From Desulforamulus reducens MI-1 (GTDB lineage Bacteria > Bacillota > Desulfotomaculia > Desulfotomaculales > Desulfotomaculaceae), in assembly GCF_000016165.1 (NCBI RefSeq), contig NC_009253.1, positions 124,001-188,000 on the forward strand: DNA of 64,000 nt. Direction: 5' to 3'. Every line of letters starts with the position of its first letter. The stretch's first letter is position 1. Below the pieces are notes generated by a model. It was given only the letters and a program-made list of their open reading frames with translations, did not search any database and was not told the origin of the DNA. Below, piece by piece: positions 18,077 through 27,536 of this stretch. Both the position numbers and the translations under genes were made by a program.

Positions 18077-19627
18077 TTGCAGCATCAATATCACCCCCTG
18101 GCCTTGATTATCTTAGATGGCTGGGGTTTACACCGGGATGAAAAGGGTAATGCCATCGCCTGTGCCAATATACCATATGTCAAAGGATTGCTAAAAAGGT
18201 ATCCGTCCACTAGTTTGGCCTGCTCCGGTGAGGCTGTGGGGTTGCCCGCAGGGCAGATGGGAAATTCCGAGGTGGGGCATCTGAACATGGGTGCCGGACG
18301 GGTCGTCTATCAGGAACTTACCCGCATTACCAAAGCCATTAAGGATGGTGATTTTTTCCAAAACCAGGAACTATTAAGGGTTATCCAAGGGGCCAAGAAA
18401 AGTAATTCGGCACTTCATATTATGGGTCTTTTATCAGATGGCGGGGTACATAGCCATATTCGACATATATTTGCTGCCCTGGAATTGGCTGCGAGGCAGG
18501 GACTGTCCAAGGTCTATGTTCATGCCTTTTTGGATGGCCGAGATGTTCCTCCTTCTAGTGCCAAGGGATATATGAATGCGCTTTTAGCTAAGATGAAAGA
18601 ACTGGGCGTTGGACAGGTGGCCACTGTCTCCGGACGTTATTATGCCATGGATAGAGATAGTCGCTGGGAGCGAACGGAATTAGCCTATCGAGCCATGGTT
18701 TTCGCCGAAGGATTGCAGGCTAACTCTCCTGTTGAAGCCATCGATGTGGGTTACCAGCGGGGGGAAACCGATGAATTTATTAAGCCCACCGTTATCACCG
18801 ATGACTGTAAACAACCCATCGCCAGGGTAGCTGACGGAGACTCTATCATTTTTATGAACTTCCGTCCGGACCGGGCCAGACAGATCACCCGATCCTTTGT
18901 GGATGATGATTTCTCCGGCTTTCAACGGGGTACTGGCGGGCCAAAGGTGCATTTTGTTTGCTTAACGGTTTATGATAAAACCATTAAAACACCGGTGGCT
19001 TTTCCGCCGACCCAGCTTGTTCACACACTGGGTGAATGGTTAGACAAGCAGGGGCTAAAACAATTACGTTTGGCAGAGACCGAAAAGTATGCCCACGTTA
19101 CCTTTTTCTTTAACGGGGGTGTGGAAGCCCCAAATCCTAATGAAGAAAGAGTACTGATTCCTTCCCCCAAGGTAGCAACCTATGATCAAAAGCCTGAAAT
19201 GTCTGCCCAGGAAGTGGCAGAGGCATTTATTAAGAAATTCAATACTGCACAATATGATGTTTATATAACTAATTTTGCTAACCCCGATATGGTGGGACAT
19301 ACTGGGAATATGGCGGCAACCAGAATTGCGGTGGAGACAGTGGACAAATGCGTCGGGAAAATTGTATCAACGGTATTGGAAAAAGCAGGGACCGTTATTA
19401 TTACAGCTGACCATGGCAATGCAGAAAAAATGCTTGATGAAAACGGTGGCGCTTATACAGCCCATACCACGAACCCGGTTCCTTTTATACTAGTTGGTGA
19501 TCGCTATGAGGGTGGCAAGCTTAAGGAATGTGGCAGCTTACAGGATATTGCCCCTACGATGCTGGAAATTTTGGGTCTGCCTAAACCTCCGGAGATGACC
19601 GGAGAGAGTCTGCTGCCCAAGGGATAG
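18077..19627 (+). CDS. gpmI: 2,3-bisphosphoglycerate-independent phosphoglycerate mutase
   Basis: Mn-dependent alkaline-phosphatase-superfamily mutase of 516 residues from TTG 18077, which follows a perfect AAAGGAGG at 18061-18068; the open frame back to 18026 has no ribosome site. The N-terminal metal site LIILDGWGL, the phospho-serine in GQMGNSEVGHLNMGAGR (about residues 58-74), DGRDVPP, and the C-terminal metal ligands ITADHGNAE and HTTNPVPF are all visible. It converts 3- to 2-phosphoglycerate between Pgk and Eno. Confidence 0.97.
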   Translation: MQHQYHPLALIILDGWGLHRDEKGNAIACANIPYVKGLLKRYPSTSLACSGEAVGLPAGQMGNSEVGHLNMGAGRVVYQELTRITKAIKDGDFFQNQELLRVIQGAKKSNSALHIMGLLSDGGVHSHIRHIFAALELAARQGLSKVYVHAFLDGRDVPPSSAKGYMNALLAKMKELGVGQVATVSGRYYAMDRDSRWERTELAYRAMVFAEGLQANSPVEAIDVGYQRGETDEFIKPTVITDDCKQPIARVADGDSIIFMNFRPDRARQITRSFVDDDFSGFQRGTGGPKVHFVCLTVYDKTIKTPVAFPPTQLVHTLGEWLDKQGLKQLRLAETEKYAHVTFFFNGGVEAPNPNEERVLIPSPKVATYDQKPEMSAQEVAEAFIKKFNTAQYDVYITNFANPDMVGHTGNMAATRIAVETVDKCVGKIVSTVLEKAGTVIITADHGNAEKMLDENGGAYTAHTTNPVPFILVGDRYEGGKLKECGSLQDIAPTMLEILGLPKPPEMTGESLLPKG

Positions 19628-19639
19628 ATTCTTTGGGGT

Positions 19640-19712
19640 TGAGCTATGGGTAATGAGCTGTGGGCCATGAGTTCCTTAGCCTCAAAGCTCAGTGCTCATG
19701 GTCCAAGGCCAA
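19640..19712 (+). repeat. ATGAGC-type dispersed repeat between gpmI and eno
   Basis: The spacer contains degenerate reiterations of a G(A/G)GC-TATG-AGC type word, with GGGCCATGAG at 19666-19675 roughly complementary to CTCATGGTCC at about 19697-19706, so it can fold into a hairpin. Similar words occur at 24810-24845, its duplicate near 32848-32883, and 62514-62530. Confidence 0.45.
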
Positions 19713-19756
19713 TGTAAAACCTACATCATAGTTGACCTATATATTTAAGGGACTAA

Positions 19757-21058
<1,302 letters not shown>

Positions 21059-21144
21059 AAAAAATGACTGGGATGGCTCAAACAAAGTTTAAACTCAATG
21101 CGAAATAGATTTATGGTTAAAAGATTCAGCTCTGAATAATCCGT

Positions 21145-21180
21145 CAAATCCCTTCATAATATTTTTGAAGGGATTTGTTA
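21145..21180 (+). terminator. Probable terminator of the glycolytic operon
   Basis: A 12-bp perfect stem (21145-21156 with 21166-21177) lies 87 bases after eno. Its 3' T tract is weak (TTATTAAAG), so termination may be partial. Confidence 0.65.
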
Positions 21181-21315
21181 TTAAAGATAAAATAATTATG
21201 AATTAGGTGTCTATTCAGACAAATAGCCACAGCGAAATAATAAAAGGTATAAATTGCCATAAAACATTATAAAATATTCGAAGCGGATTGAACTTTTTAA
21301 AATATTCTAAAATAA

Positions 21316-21344
21316 TTGACACTACTAAGTAGAAACTATATACT
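21316..21344 (+). promoter_or_regulatory. Consensus sigma-A promoter of the first hdr/flx unit
   Basis: TTGACA (21316-21321) and TATACT (21339-21344) are spaced 17 bp. The spacer contains the inverted repeat CTACT-A-AGTAG, a possible operator. The predicted start point is about 410 bases before hdrA, leaving a long leader. No equivalent promoter precedes the second copy. Confidence 0.75.
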
Positions 21345-21751
21345 AGCCATAGGGGTAAAAGTGCCGAAAATACTGTATTTTTTTAGTTTTTTGTATACAC
21401 AGTGAAAAATCATGTCAACAAGCTTTCTAACTAACGGATCCGGTAAATTACACCATAAATAGTATGTTCGTTACGCTAGGTGTCGGGTGGGCGACATATT
21501 ATAGCCATTCAGAGAAAGTGCTTTTGCCTATTTAAAGACAAGTTGCTCCTTGGTATTTACATAGCCAGAGGTGTACTTGGGTTTGTTAAGTTAAGTACAA
21601 GCTAGAGCTAAATCTTGTTTTTCTAATTATTTAACGAACTGATAAGCTCTAAAGAAATTTAAAATTTACCCCATAATCCCTTCTGGGGTAAATAGTTTTA
21701 TTGGGGCGAAATCCTTAGCCCCCGGAAAAGCCGAAATAGGAGGACGGTGTA
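21345..21751 (+). promoter_or_regulatory. Long structured 5' leader of hdrA copy 1
   Basis: No gene is seen here. Several hairpins can form: TGTCG/CGACA at about 21480-21495, TGTACTT/AAGTACA (21572-21578, 21593-21599), and TTTACCCC/GGGGTAAA (21665-21672, 21685-21692). The last is followed by TAGTTTTATT and resembles an attenuator terminator 60 bases before the ribosome site. I could not match the leader to a riboswitch family I know. Confidence 0.5.
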
Positions 21752-21763
21752 ATGCGAAAATGA
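21752..21763 (+). promoter_or_regulatory. Three-codon upstream ORF overlapping hdrA copy 1 start
   Basis: AGGAGG at 21738-21743 is ideally spaced (8 bases) from ATG 21752, which reads Met-Arg-Lys-stop; its TGA overlaps the hdrA ATG at 21760 as ATGA. The same ribosome site is 16 bases from the hdrA ATG, too far for normal initiation. hdrA copy 1 may therefore depend on termination-reinitiation. In copy 2 the upstream sequence differs and places GAGGTG five bases from the hdrA ATG. Confidence 0.5.
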
Positions 21764-24700
21764 CTACAACCAATAAAGTAGGAGCTGTGTTGGTAGTGGG
21801 CTCCGGGATAGCCGGTATCCAGGCATCCCTGGACTTAGCTGAATCCGGTTACTATGTATACCTGGTGGAAAGAGAGCCGGCCATTGGTGGTACCATGCCC
21901 ATGCTGGATAAAACCTTCCCCACTAACGACTGCTCCATGTGTATTCTATCTCCCAAACTAGTAGATTGTGGGAGACACCTGAACGTAAACAGCATGACCA
22001 ACTCAGAAGTAGTTGGACTGGAAGGGGAACCAGGAAACTTTAAGGTAACCATACGGACCAAAGCCCGTTACATCGACGTAAATAAATGTACAGGCTGTGG
22101 CAGCTGCGCCGAGGCCTGTCCAGTGAAAGTAGACGACGCCTTTAACCAGGGTTTAAACAAACGGAAAGCCATCTACAAGCTGTACGCCCAGGCATTCCCC
22201 AATGCCTATGCCATAGACAGCAGTAAATGCTTAAAATTCAAAAACCTAAGCAATGACAAACTCTGTGGGAAATGCATAAAAGCATGTCAGGCTGGGGCCA
22301 TTAACCACCACATGCAGGATGAAGAAACCCAAATTGAAGTAGGTTCTATCGTGCTGGTACCGGGCTTTGAAGCCTTTGACCCAACCCAACTTGAATTATA
22401 TCAATACGGCAAACTGAAAAACGTAGTAACCTCCCTGGAATTTGAAAGAATCCTGAGTGCCTCTGGACCCTTTGGAGGACACCTCATACGCCCCAGTGAC
22501 CATAAAGAACCTCAAAAAGTTGCCTGGATCCAATGTGTGGGTTCCCGGAACTGCCGGATAGGTAATGGCTACTGTTCCTCAGTATGCTGTATGTACGCAA
22601 TCAAACAGGCAGTTATTGCCAAGGAACACACCCCGTACGACCTAGGAGCCTCCATATTCTACATGGATATGCGGACCTACGGTAAAGACTTTGAAAAATA
22701 CTACGAACGTTCCAAAGCCCAATATGGCGTAAACTTTGTACGTAGCCGTGTATACAGCCTAGACCTTGGTGAAAATGACAACGTAAAAATACGCTATGCC
22801 TTAGAAGATGGCACCGTAATAACCGAAGAATACGATATGGTGGTACTGTCGGTGGGTTTAGAACCCCACAAAGCAGCTGTAGAACTGGCAAAAACACTGG
22901 GAGTTGAACTGAACCAATACAACTTTGTGGATGTACCAGAACTAAGTGGAGTTGCTACCAACAAGCCCGGCGTATACGTAGCAGGTGCTTTCAGCGGCCC
23001 CAGAGACATTCCGGAAACCGTTATGCAGGCCAGTGCAGCAGCAGGAGAAGTACAAAAACTGCTGGCAGAAGCCAAAGGGACCCTGACCAAAACCAAAGAA
23101 TACCCGGCACCCAAAGATGTGTCCGGTGAAATAGTACGGACCGGCGTATTTGTCTGCCACTGCGGTATAAACATCGGCGGTGTGGTAGACGTACCCTCGG
23201 TAGCCGAATATGCCAAGACACTACCTGGCGTAGTATACGCCACCGAAAAACTGTACGCCTGTTCCCAGGACGCCAGTGCCCAGATCAAAGAAGCCATAGA
23301 AGAACATGGCCTAAACCGGATTGTGGTGGCCTCCTGTAGCCCGCGTACCCACGAACCCATGTTCCAAGAGACCTTAAAAGAGGCAGGACTGAACCCGCAC
23401 CTCTTTGAAATGACAAACATCCGTGACCACTGCTCCTGGGTACACCAGAACGAACCTGAAAAGGCCACCGAAAAAGCCAAAGACCTAGTAAAAATGGCTG
23501 TTAAAAAAGCAGCCCTGCTGGAACCCGTACACCCCATTACCCTGCCCATGAACCATGATGTACTGGTCATTGGAGGCGGCGTATCTGGCTTAACCTCTGC
23601 CCTGAATCTGGCTGACCAGGGCTACCAAGTATATATAGTAGAAAAAGCTGAAGAACTGGGTGGTATCGCCAAACGTATTAAGTATGGTATGGGCGGCGAA
23701 GATGTACCAGCCTACCTTAACGAACTAATTGGCAAAGTAAATAGCCATACAAAGATTAAAGTCTATACCAGCGTAGAAATAGCTGATGTACAGGGCTTTA
23801 TGGGCAACTACCAAACCAAACTGACCAACGGTGAAGAAATTAAACATGGTGTAGTCATCATAGCCACCGGCGCTGCTGAATACCAGCCCACGGAATACCT
23901 GTATGGCCACAACACCCGAGTACGCACCCTGCTGGAAGTAGAAGGAATGCTGGCAGACGGTAAACTGCAAAACGCCAACAACTATGTCTTTATCCAATGC
24001 GTGGGCAGCCGCGATGACGAGCGACCCTACTGCAGCCGGATTTGCTGTACTAAGTCCATCAAACTGGCTCTGAAAGTAAAAGAAGCTAAACCAAGTGCCA
24101 ACGTCTACATTCTCTACCGTGACATCCGTACCTACGGCTACTTCGAAGACCTGTACACCGAAGCCCGCCGTAAAGGAGTCGTCTTTGTACGCTACAGTGT
24201 GGATGCCAAACCGGTAGTAGAAGGAACCAGCTTTGGTACCAAAGTAACCTTTACAGATCATGTTCTAAACCGTCCCGTAGAAATCTACGCAGACATTATC
24301 GGACTGGCCACAGCCATTGTACCCAACGATAACACATCCCTGTCCAAACTATTTAAAGTGCCCATCAACGCAGAAGGCTTCTTCTTAGAAGCCCACATGA
24401 AATTGCGTCCGGTGGACTTTGGAACGGACGGAGTATTCATGTGCGGACTAGCCCATGGACCGAAAAACCTGGAAGAAAACATTTCCCAGGCAAAAGCGGC
24501 AGCCGGACGTGCCGTTACAGCCTTGGCCAAGGAAAACATCGAAACAGATGGTAAAGCAGCCTATGTTGACAAACGGAAATGTATGGCCTGCGGTGTCTGC
24601 GTAGAAGTATGCCCGGCCAAAGCAGCAACCCTAGTAACCGATGAGAGAGGCAACACCGTAGCAGATATTAACCCGGCCTTGTGCAAAGGTTGTGGAGCAT

Positions 24701-24792
24701 GCTCCTCCTCCTGCCGTTGCGGAGCCATCAACGTAAAAGGCTGCAGCAACGAACAACTCATGGCCATGGTACAGGCGGTGGCCTGGCAGTAG
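21760..24792 (+). CDS. hdrA: HdrA-type flavin/iron-sulfur protein, copy 1
   Basis: Protein of 1,010 residues, an HdrA with an extra N-terminal flavoprotein half. Residues 1-450 form an HdrA/QmoA-like FAD domain (VVGSGIAG at 12-19; Cys set NDCSMC at 56-61; ferredoxin-type CTGCGSCAEAC at 110-120; more Cys at 157-176). A complete HdrA follows: VFVCHCGINIGG at about 463-474, FAD loop VIGGGVSG near 603-610, and two C-terminal [4Fe-4S] motifs starting at Cys941 and Cys975. HdrA is the flavin-bifurcating centre that splits electrons between ferredoxin and the HdrB/HdrD side. Codon use favours GTA for Val, unlike the hdrD-like gene downstream. Confidence 0.93.
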   Translation: MTTTNKVGAVLVVGSGIAGIQASLDLAESGYYVYLVEREPAIGGTMPMLDKTFPTNDCSMCILSPKLVDCGRHLNVNSMTNSEVVGLEGEPGNFKVTIRTKARYIDVNKCTGCGSCAEACPVKVDDAFNQGLNKRKAIYKLYAQAFPNAYAIDSSKCLKFKNLSNDKLCGKCIKACQAGAINHHMQDEETQIEVGSIVLVPGFEAFDPTQLELYQYGKLKNVVTSLEFERILSASGPFGGHLIRPSDHKEPQKVAWIQCVGSRNCRIGNGYCSSVCCMYAIKQAVIAKEHTPYDLGASIFYMDMRTYGKDFEKYYERSKAQYGVNFVRSRVYSLDLGENDNVKIRYALEDGTVITEEYDMVVLSVGLEPHKAAVELAKTLGVELNQYNFVDVPELSGVATNKPGVYVAGAFSGPRDIPETVMQASAAAGEVQKLLAEAKGTLTKTKEYPAPKDVSGEIVRTGVFVCHCGINIGGVVDVPSVAEYAKTLPGVVYATEKLYACSQDASAQIKEAIEEHGLNRIVVASCSPRTHEPMFQETLKEAGLNPHLFEMTNIRDHCSWVHQNEPEKATEKAKDLVKMAVKKAALLEPVHPITLPMNHDVLVIGGGVSGLTSALNLADQGYQVYIVEKAEELGGIAKRIKYGMGGEDVPAYLNELIGKVNSHTKIKVYTSVEIADVQGFMGNYQTKLTNGEEIKHGVVIIATGAAEYQPTEYLYGHNTRVRTLLEVEGMLADGKLQNANNYVFIQCVGSRDDERPYCSRICCTKSIKLALKVKEAKPSANVYILYRDIRTYGYFEDLYTEARRKGVVFVRYSVDAKPVVEGTSFGTKVTFTDHVLNRPVEIYADIIGLATAIVPNDNTSLSKLFKVPINAEGFFLEAHMKLRPVDFGTDGVFMCGLAHGPKNLEENISQAKAAAGRAVTALAKENIETDGKAAYVDKRKCMACGVCVEVCPAKAATLVTDERGNTVADINPALCKGCGACSSSCRCGAINVKGCSNEQLMAMVQAVAWQ

Positions 24793-25114
24793 CGTAAGCT
24801 TTGGGGTCGTGCTTATGGGTCGGCCATGGGCTGTGAGCCATTGGAAGAAATGGCTAAACGAAAAATGATTCCCTAAAATAGAAGGACAAACAACCAATAT
24901 ACTGGTCAGGGCGGTGCTTGCACCGCCTGACCTTAGGATATTCAGATACACCTAAGAATTACAACTCGGCCCAAAAAAGCCCGGGTCCCAGGGCCCAGGG
25001 CTCACGGCCAAAAAGAAAGACCAATTAACAAAATAACTCACAGCTAAAAAGCTGAAGGCCGAAGGCTGATGGCTGACGGCTGAACAGCCTTTGGCTGTTC
25101 CAGGAGGGAAGAAA
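24793..25114 (+). other. Hairpin- and repeat-rich spacer inside the hdr/flx unit, copy 1
   Basis: This 322-base spacer is unusually long for an operon. It holds an ATGAGC-type repeat (24810-24845), a strong hairpin at 24904-24932 (13 pairs, one bulged G, no T tract), a run of GGGTCCCAGGGCCCAGGG words near 24980-25005, and tandem degenerate GGCTGA-type units at 25047-25083. The last run ends in AACAGCC-TTT-GGCTGTT (25083-25099) just before the AGGAGGG ribosome site. No gene is present. It may set different levels of HdrA and the later subunits or mark mRNA processing. Confidence 0.6.
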
Positions 25115-25537
25115 ATGGCCGAACGAGAACCAAAAATTGTGGCGTTTCTATGCAACTGGTGCAGTTATGCCGGCGCAGACCTGGCAGGGGTAGGCCGACT
25201 GCAATACCCCCCAAATATCCGTGTAGTACGGGTACCCTGCTCCGGACGAATTAACCCACTGTTTATCATGGGTGCACTGAGATCTGGTGCCGATGCAATA
25301 CTAACCTCTGGCTGACACCCCGGTGACTGCCACTATGTTAGTGGCAATCTGGTGGCCCGCCGTAAATTCGCGCTGATGAAAAACCTCTTAAACTACATGG
25401 GAGTCGAAAAAGACCGAGTGAACTTCACCTGGGTATCAGCGTCTGAAGGGGCAAGATTTGCGGATCTGATTACCGATCTGACCGGAAAAGTAAAAGAAAT
25501 GGGACCCAACAAAGGTCTATTTCGTAAAGTGGAGTGA
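25115..25537 (+). CDS. flxD: MvhD/FlxD-type selenoprotein, copy 1
   Basis: Protein of 140 residues read through an in-frame TGA at 25313-25315 (residue 67). The surrounding peptide is [14 protein letters not shown]; in ordinary MvhD/FlxD proteins the same position is the Cys of GCHPGDCHY, a [2Fe-2S] ligand, so selenocysteine is the natural reading and is known in VhuD of methanogens. N-terminal [15 protein letters not shown] and VPCSGRI carry the other Cys ligands. A SECIS-like hairpin lies 12 bases after the TGA. The protein passes electrons from the NAD/FAD module to HdrA. ATG 25115 has CAGGAGGG in front. Confidence 0.9.
25328..25346 (+). promoter_or_regulatory. SECIS-like hairpin, copy 1
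   Basis: TGCCACTA and TAGTGGCA (25328-25335, 25339-25346) form an eight-pair stem with a TGT triloop. It starts 12 bases after the TGA and its apex is about 20 bases downstream, within the spacing used by bacterial SelB. It lies in the coding sequence and encodes CHYVSG. Confidence 0.7.
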
Positions 25538-25548
25538 GGTGAGAGGGA

Positions 25549-26493
25549 ATGAACAAAACCGAAAGTATTAGAGAAACCGCCAAGAAACTACTGGCAGAAA
25601 AGAAAGTAGACCTAGTGGTGGGATTTGCCCAAGGTAGCCTGCCCCTCCGCAGCACCCCGTACTTTGCGAGGACACCGGAAGAGGCAGAAAAGCTCATCTG
25701 GAGCGCCACCTGTGAAAACAACCTGGCCAACTTTGTACGCAAGCGTACCGAAAAAGTAGCGGTAATCGCCAAGGGCTGCGATGTACGAGCCATTGTGGGA
25801 TTGATCAAAGAAGGCCAAGTAAACAGGGAAAACCTAACCATCATCGGTGTACCCTGTGAAGGAATGGTAGACCGTAAACAAATCTGTCAGGCAGTGGGAT
25901 GCAAAGAAATCCTGGAAGCAACCGACACCGGAGCAGAACTGGTACTCAAAGGAAAAGACTTTGAAAAGACAGTAGCCAAAGCCGAAGTTATGTTTGGCTC
26001 CTGCAAAACCTGCCAATACAACAACCCAGTAATCTTTGACGAACTAATTGGCGAACAAGTAGAAGTAAAAGAAGCAAACTATGCGGATATTGAAGCCTTT
26101 GAAGCCTTGAGTGACGAAGAACGTGCAGCATTCATAGCCAAAGAAATGGAAAAATGCATCCGTTGCTACGCCTGTCGGCAGGCCTGCCCCATGTGCTACT
26201 GCAGCGAATGCTTCGTAGACTGCGGCGCCCCTGCCTGGATTGGTAAAAGTGCCGCCAACGTAGATGACAATGCCCTGTTCCAGGCGGTAAGAGTACTGCA
26301 CCTGGCAGGACGTTGCGTGGACTGTGGTGCCTGTGAAAGAGCTTGTCCCATGGGCATAAAACTGTCCCTGCTAAACCGCAAGATGGTGAAGGATGTAAAA
26401 GAACTGTTTGGTGCAGAAGCCGGCGTAAACCTAGAAGATCCCCCGGCCCTAAACACCCATAAGTTCGAAGATAATGAAGACTTCATGCTATAG
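25549..26493 (+). CDS. FrhB-like/ferredoxin iron-sulfur subunit (FlxC-type), copy 1
   Basis: Protein of 314 residues. Residues 1-170 resemble the FrhB/formate-dehydrogenase-beta domain (VAVIAKGCDVRAIVGLI, IIGVPCEGM, FGSCKTCQYNNP). Residues about 200-270 carry two ferredoxin motifs, CIRCYACRQACPMCYC and CVDCGACERACPM, giving at least two [4Fe-4S] clusters. It starts at ATG 25549 after GAGGTGAGAGGG, 11 bases beyond flxD, and probably connects the NADH-oxidising subunit with FlxD/HdrA. Names for the two iron-sulfur Flx subunits are used inconsistently, so I give no symbol. Confidence 0.82.
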   Translation: MNKTESIRETAKKLLAEKKVDLVVGFAQGSLPLRSTPYFARTPEEAEKLIWSATCENNLANFVRKRTEKVAVIAKGCDVRAIVGLIKEGQVNRENLTIIGVPCEGMVDRKQICQAVGCKEILEATDTGAELVLKGKDFEKTVAKAEVMFGSCKTCQYNNPVIFDELIGEQVEVKEANYADIEAFEALSDEERAAFIAKEMEKCIRCYACRQACPMCYCSECFVDCGAPAWIGKSAANVDDNALFQAVRVLHLAGRCVDCGACERACPMGIKLSLLNRKMVKDVKELFGAEAGVNLEDPPALNTHKFEDNEDFML

Positions 26494-26510
26494 GAGTGAG
26501 GTGAAAAAGG

Positions 26511-27515
26511 ATGATTCTAAACAAAAGCGAAACCGCGAGTTTACTGGACAAACTGGCAAATGAATACCGAGTGATTGCCCCGGTAGAAAAAGAAGGCCTG
26601 GTACAATTCGCAGCAATTCAAAAGGGTGAAGAGGCCAAACTAGACTACATGAATGCCAAAAAACCTGGCAAAGAAATCCTTTTCCCTCAGTCTGAAGAAC
26701 TGTATAGCTATACAGTGGATGCTGAAGGAGTAAGGATGCAAGATAACGTTGATCCGAAGGCCACCATTGTATTTGGTATGCGCCCCTGCGACGTAAAATC
26801 CATGGTACTATTGGACAATGTGTTTAAAAATGATCAATATGAAGATGTATACTACCTGACTCGTCGGGCCAATACCCTGATCGTGGGACTGGGCTGTAAT
26901 GAACCGTCAGCCACCTGTTTCTGCAGCAGCATGAGCTGTGGTCCCTTTGCCAAAGAAGGAAGCGATATCTTCCTGACAGACATTGGAGAGGCCTACGTGG
27001 TAGAAGGCATCAGCGAAAAAGGAAAAGAATTATTGGCCAAACTGGGCTTAGCCGAAGCCAGTGCAGAAGCAAAGGGTCAAGCGGCCAAACTGCAAGAAGA
27101 AACCAAGGCAGATGGCAGCGTTAACATTGAAGGTCTGGCAGAAAAACTGGGCGGCATGTTTGAACATCCATACTGGGATAGCCTGTATGAAAAATGCCTG
27201 GGCTGCGGAGCCTGCACCTACCTGTGTCCCACCTGCCACTGTTTTGACATAGCAGATGAAGCCACAGATTGCAACGGCTGCCGGGTAAGAAACTGGGATG
27301 CCTGCATGTTCCCGCTATTTACCCTGCATGGTTCCGGTCACAACCCAAGACCGGGTGGAAAGGCTCGTTGGAGACAAAGACTCATGCACAAATTTAACTA
27401 CTTTGTAGAACGCTACAATGCCACAGCCTGTGTTGGTTGTGGTAGGTGCATCAAAAACTGTCCTGTAAACCTGGATATTCGCCAAGTATTGGCCGATGTC
27501 CGGGCGTTGGACTAG
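26511..27515 (+). CDS. 4Fe-4S dicluster subunit (FlxB/HydB/AsrA-like), copy 1
   Basis: Protein of 334 residues similar in layout to the beta subunit of sulfhydrogenase and to anaerobic sulfite reductase subunit A. The N-terminal half contains FGMRPCDVKSMVLLD and a Cys set (LGCNEPSATCFCSSMSCG) typical of that family. The C-terminal half has CLGCGACTYLCPTCHCFD and CVGCGRCIKNCPV, two [4Fe-4S] motifs. It is expected to carry electrons from the FAD subunit. It begins 18 bases after the previous gene and is followed by the FAD subunit after 22 bases, all with RBS-like AGGTGAAAAGG sequences. Confidence 0.85.
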   Translation: MILNKSETASLLDKLANEYRVIAPVEKEGLVQFAAIQKGEEAKLDYMNAKKPGKEILFPQSEELYSYTVDAEGVRMQDNVDPKATIVFGMRPCDVKSMVLLDNVFKNDQYEDVYYLTRRANTLIVGLGCNEPSATCFCSSMSCGPFAKEGSDIFLTDIGEAYVVEGISEKGKELLAKLGLAEASAEAKGQAAKLQEETKADGSVNIEGLAEKLGGMFEHPYWDSLYEKCLGCGACTYLCPTCHCFDIADEATDCNGCRVRNWDACMFPLFTLHGSGHNPRPGGKARWRQRLMHKFNYFVERYNATACVGCGRCIKNCPVNLDIRQVLADVRALD

Positions 27516-27536
27516 CGGAAGCGAGGTTGAAAAGAG

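Noticed and set aside
22794-23570. 258-codon minus-strand ORF in hdrA (repeated at 30832-31608)
   Set aside because: It is antisense to strongly conserved HdrA sequence, Ser/Thr-rich low complexity, and without ribosome site.
25313-25315. TGA in the MvhD/FlxD gene read as a nonsense mutation (pseudogene)
   Set aside because: The TGA falls exactly at the conserved cluster Cys, homology continues in frame, both copies have it and a SECIS-like hairpin follows.
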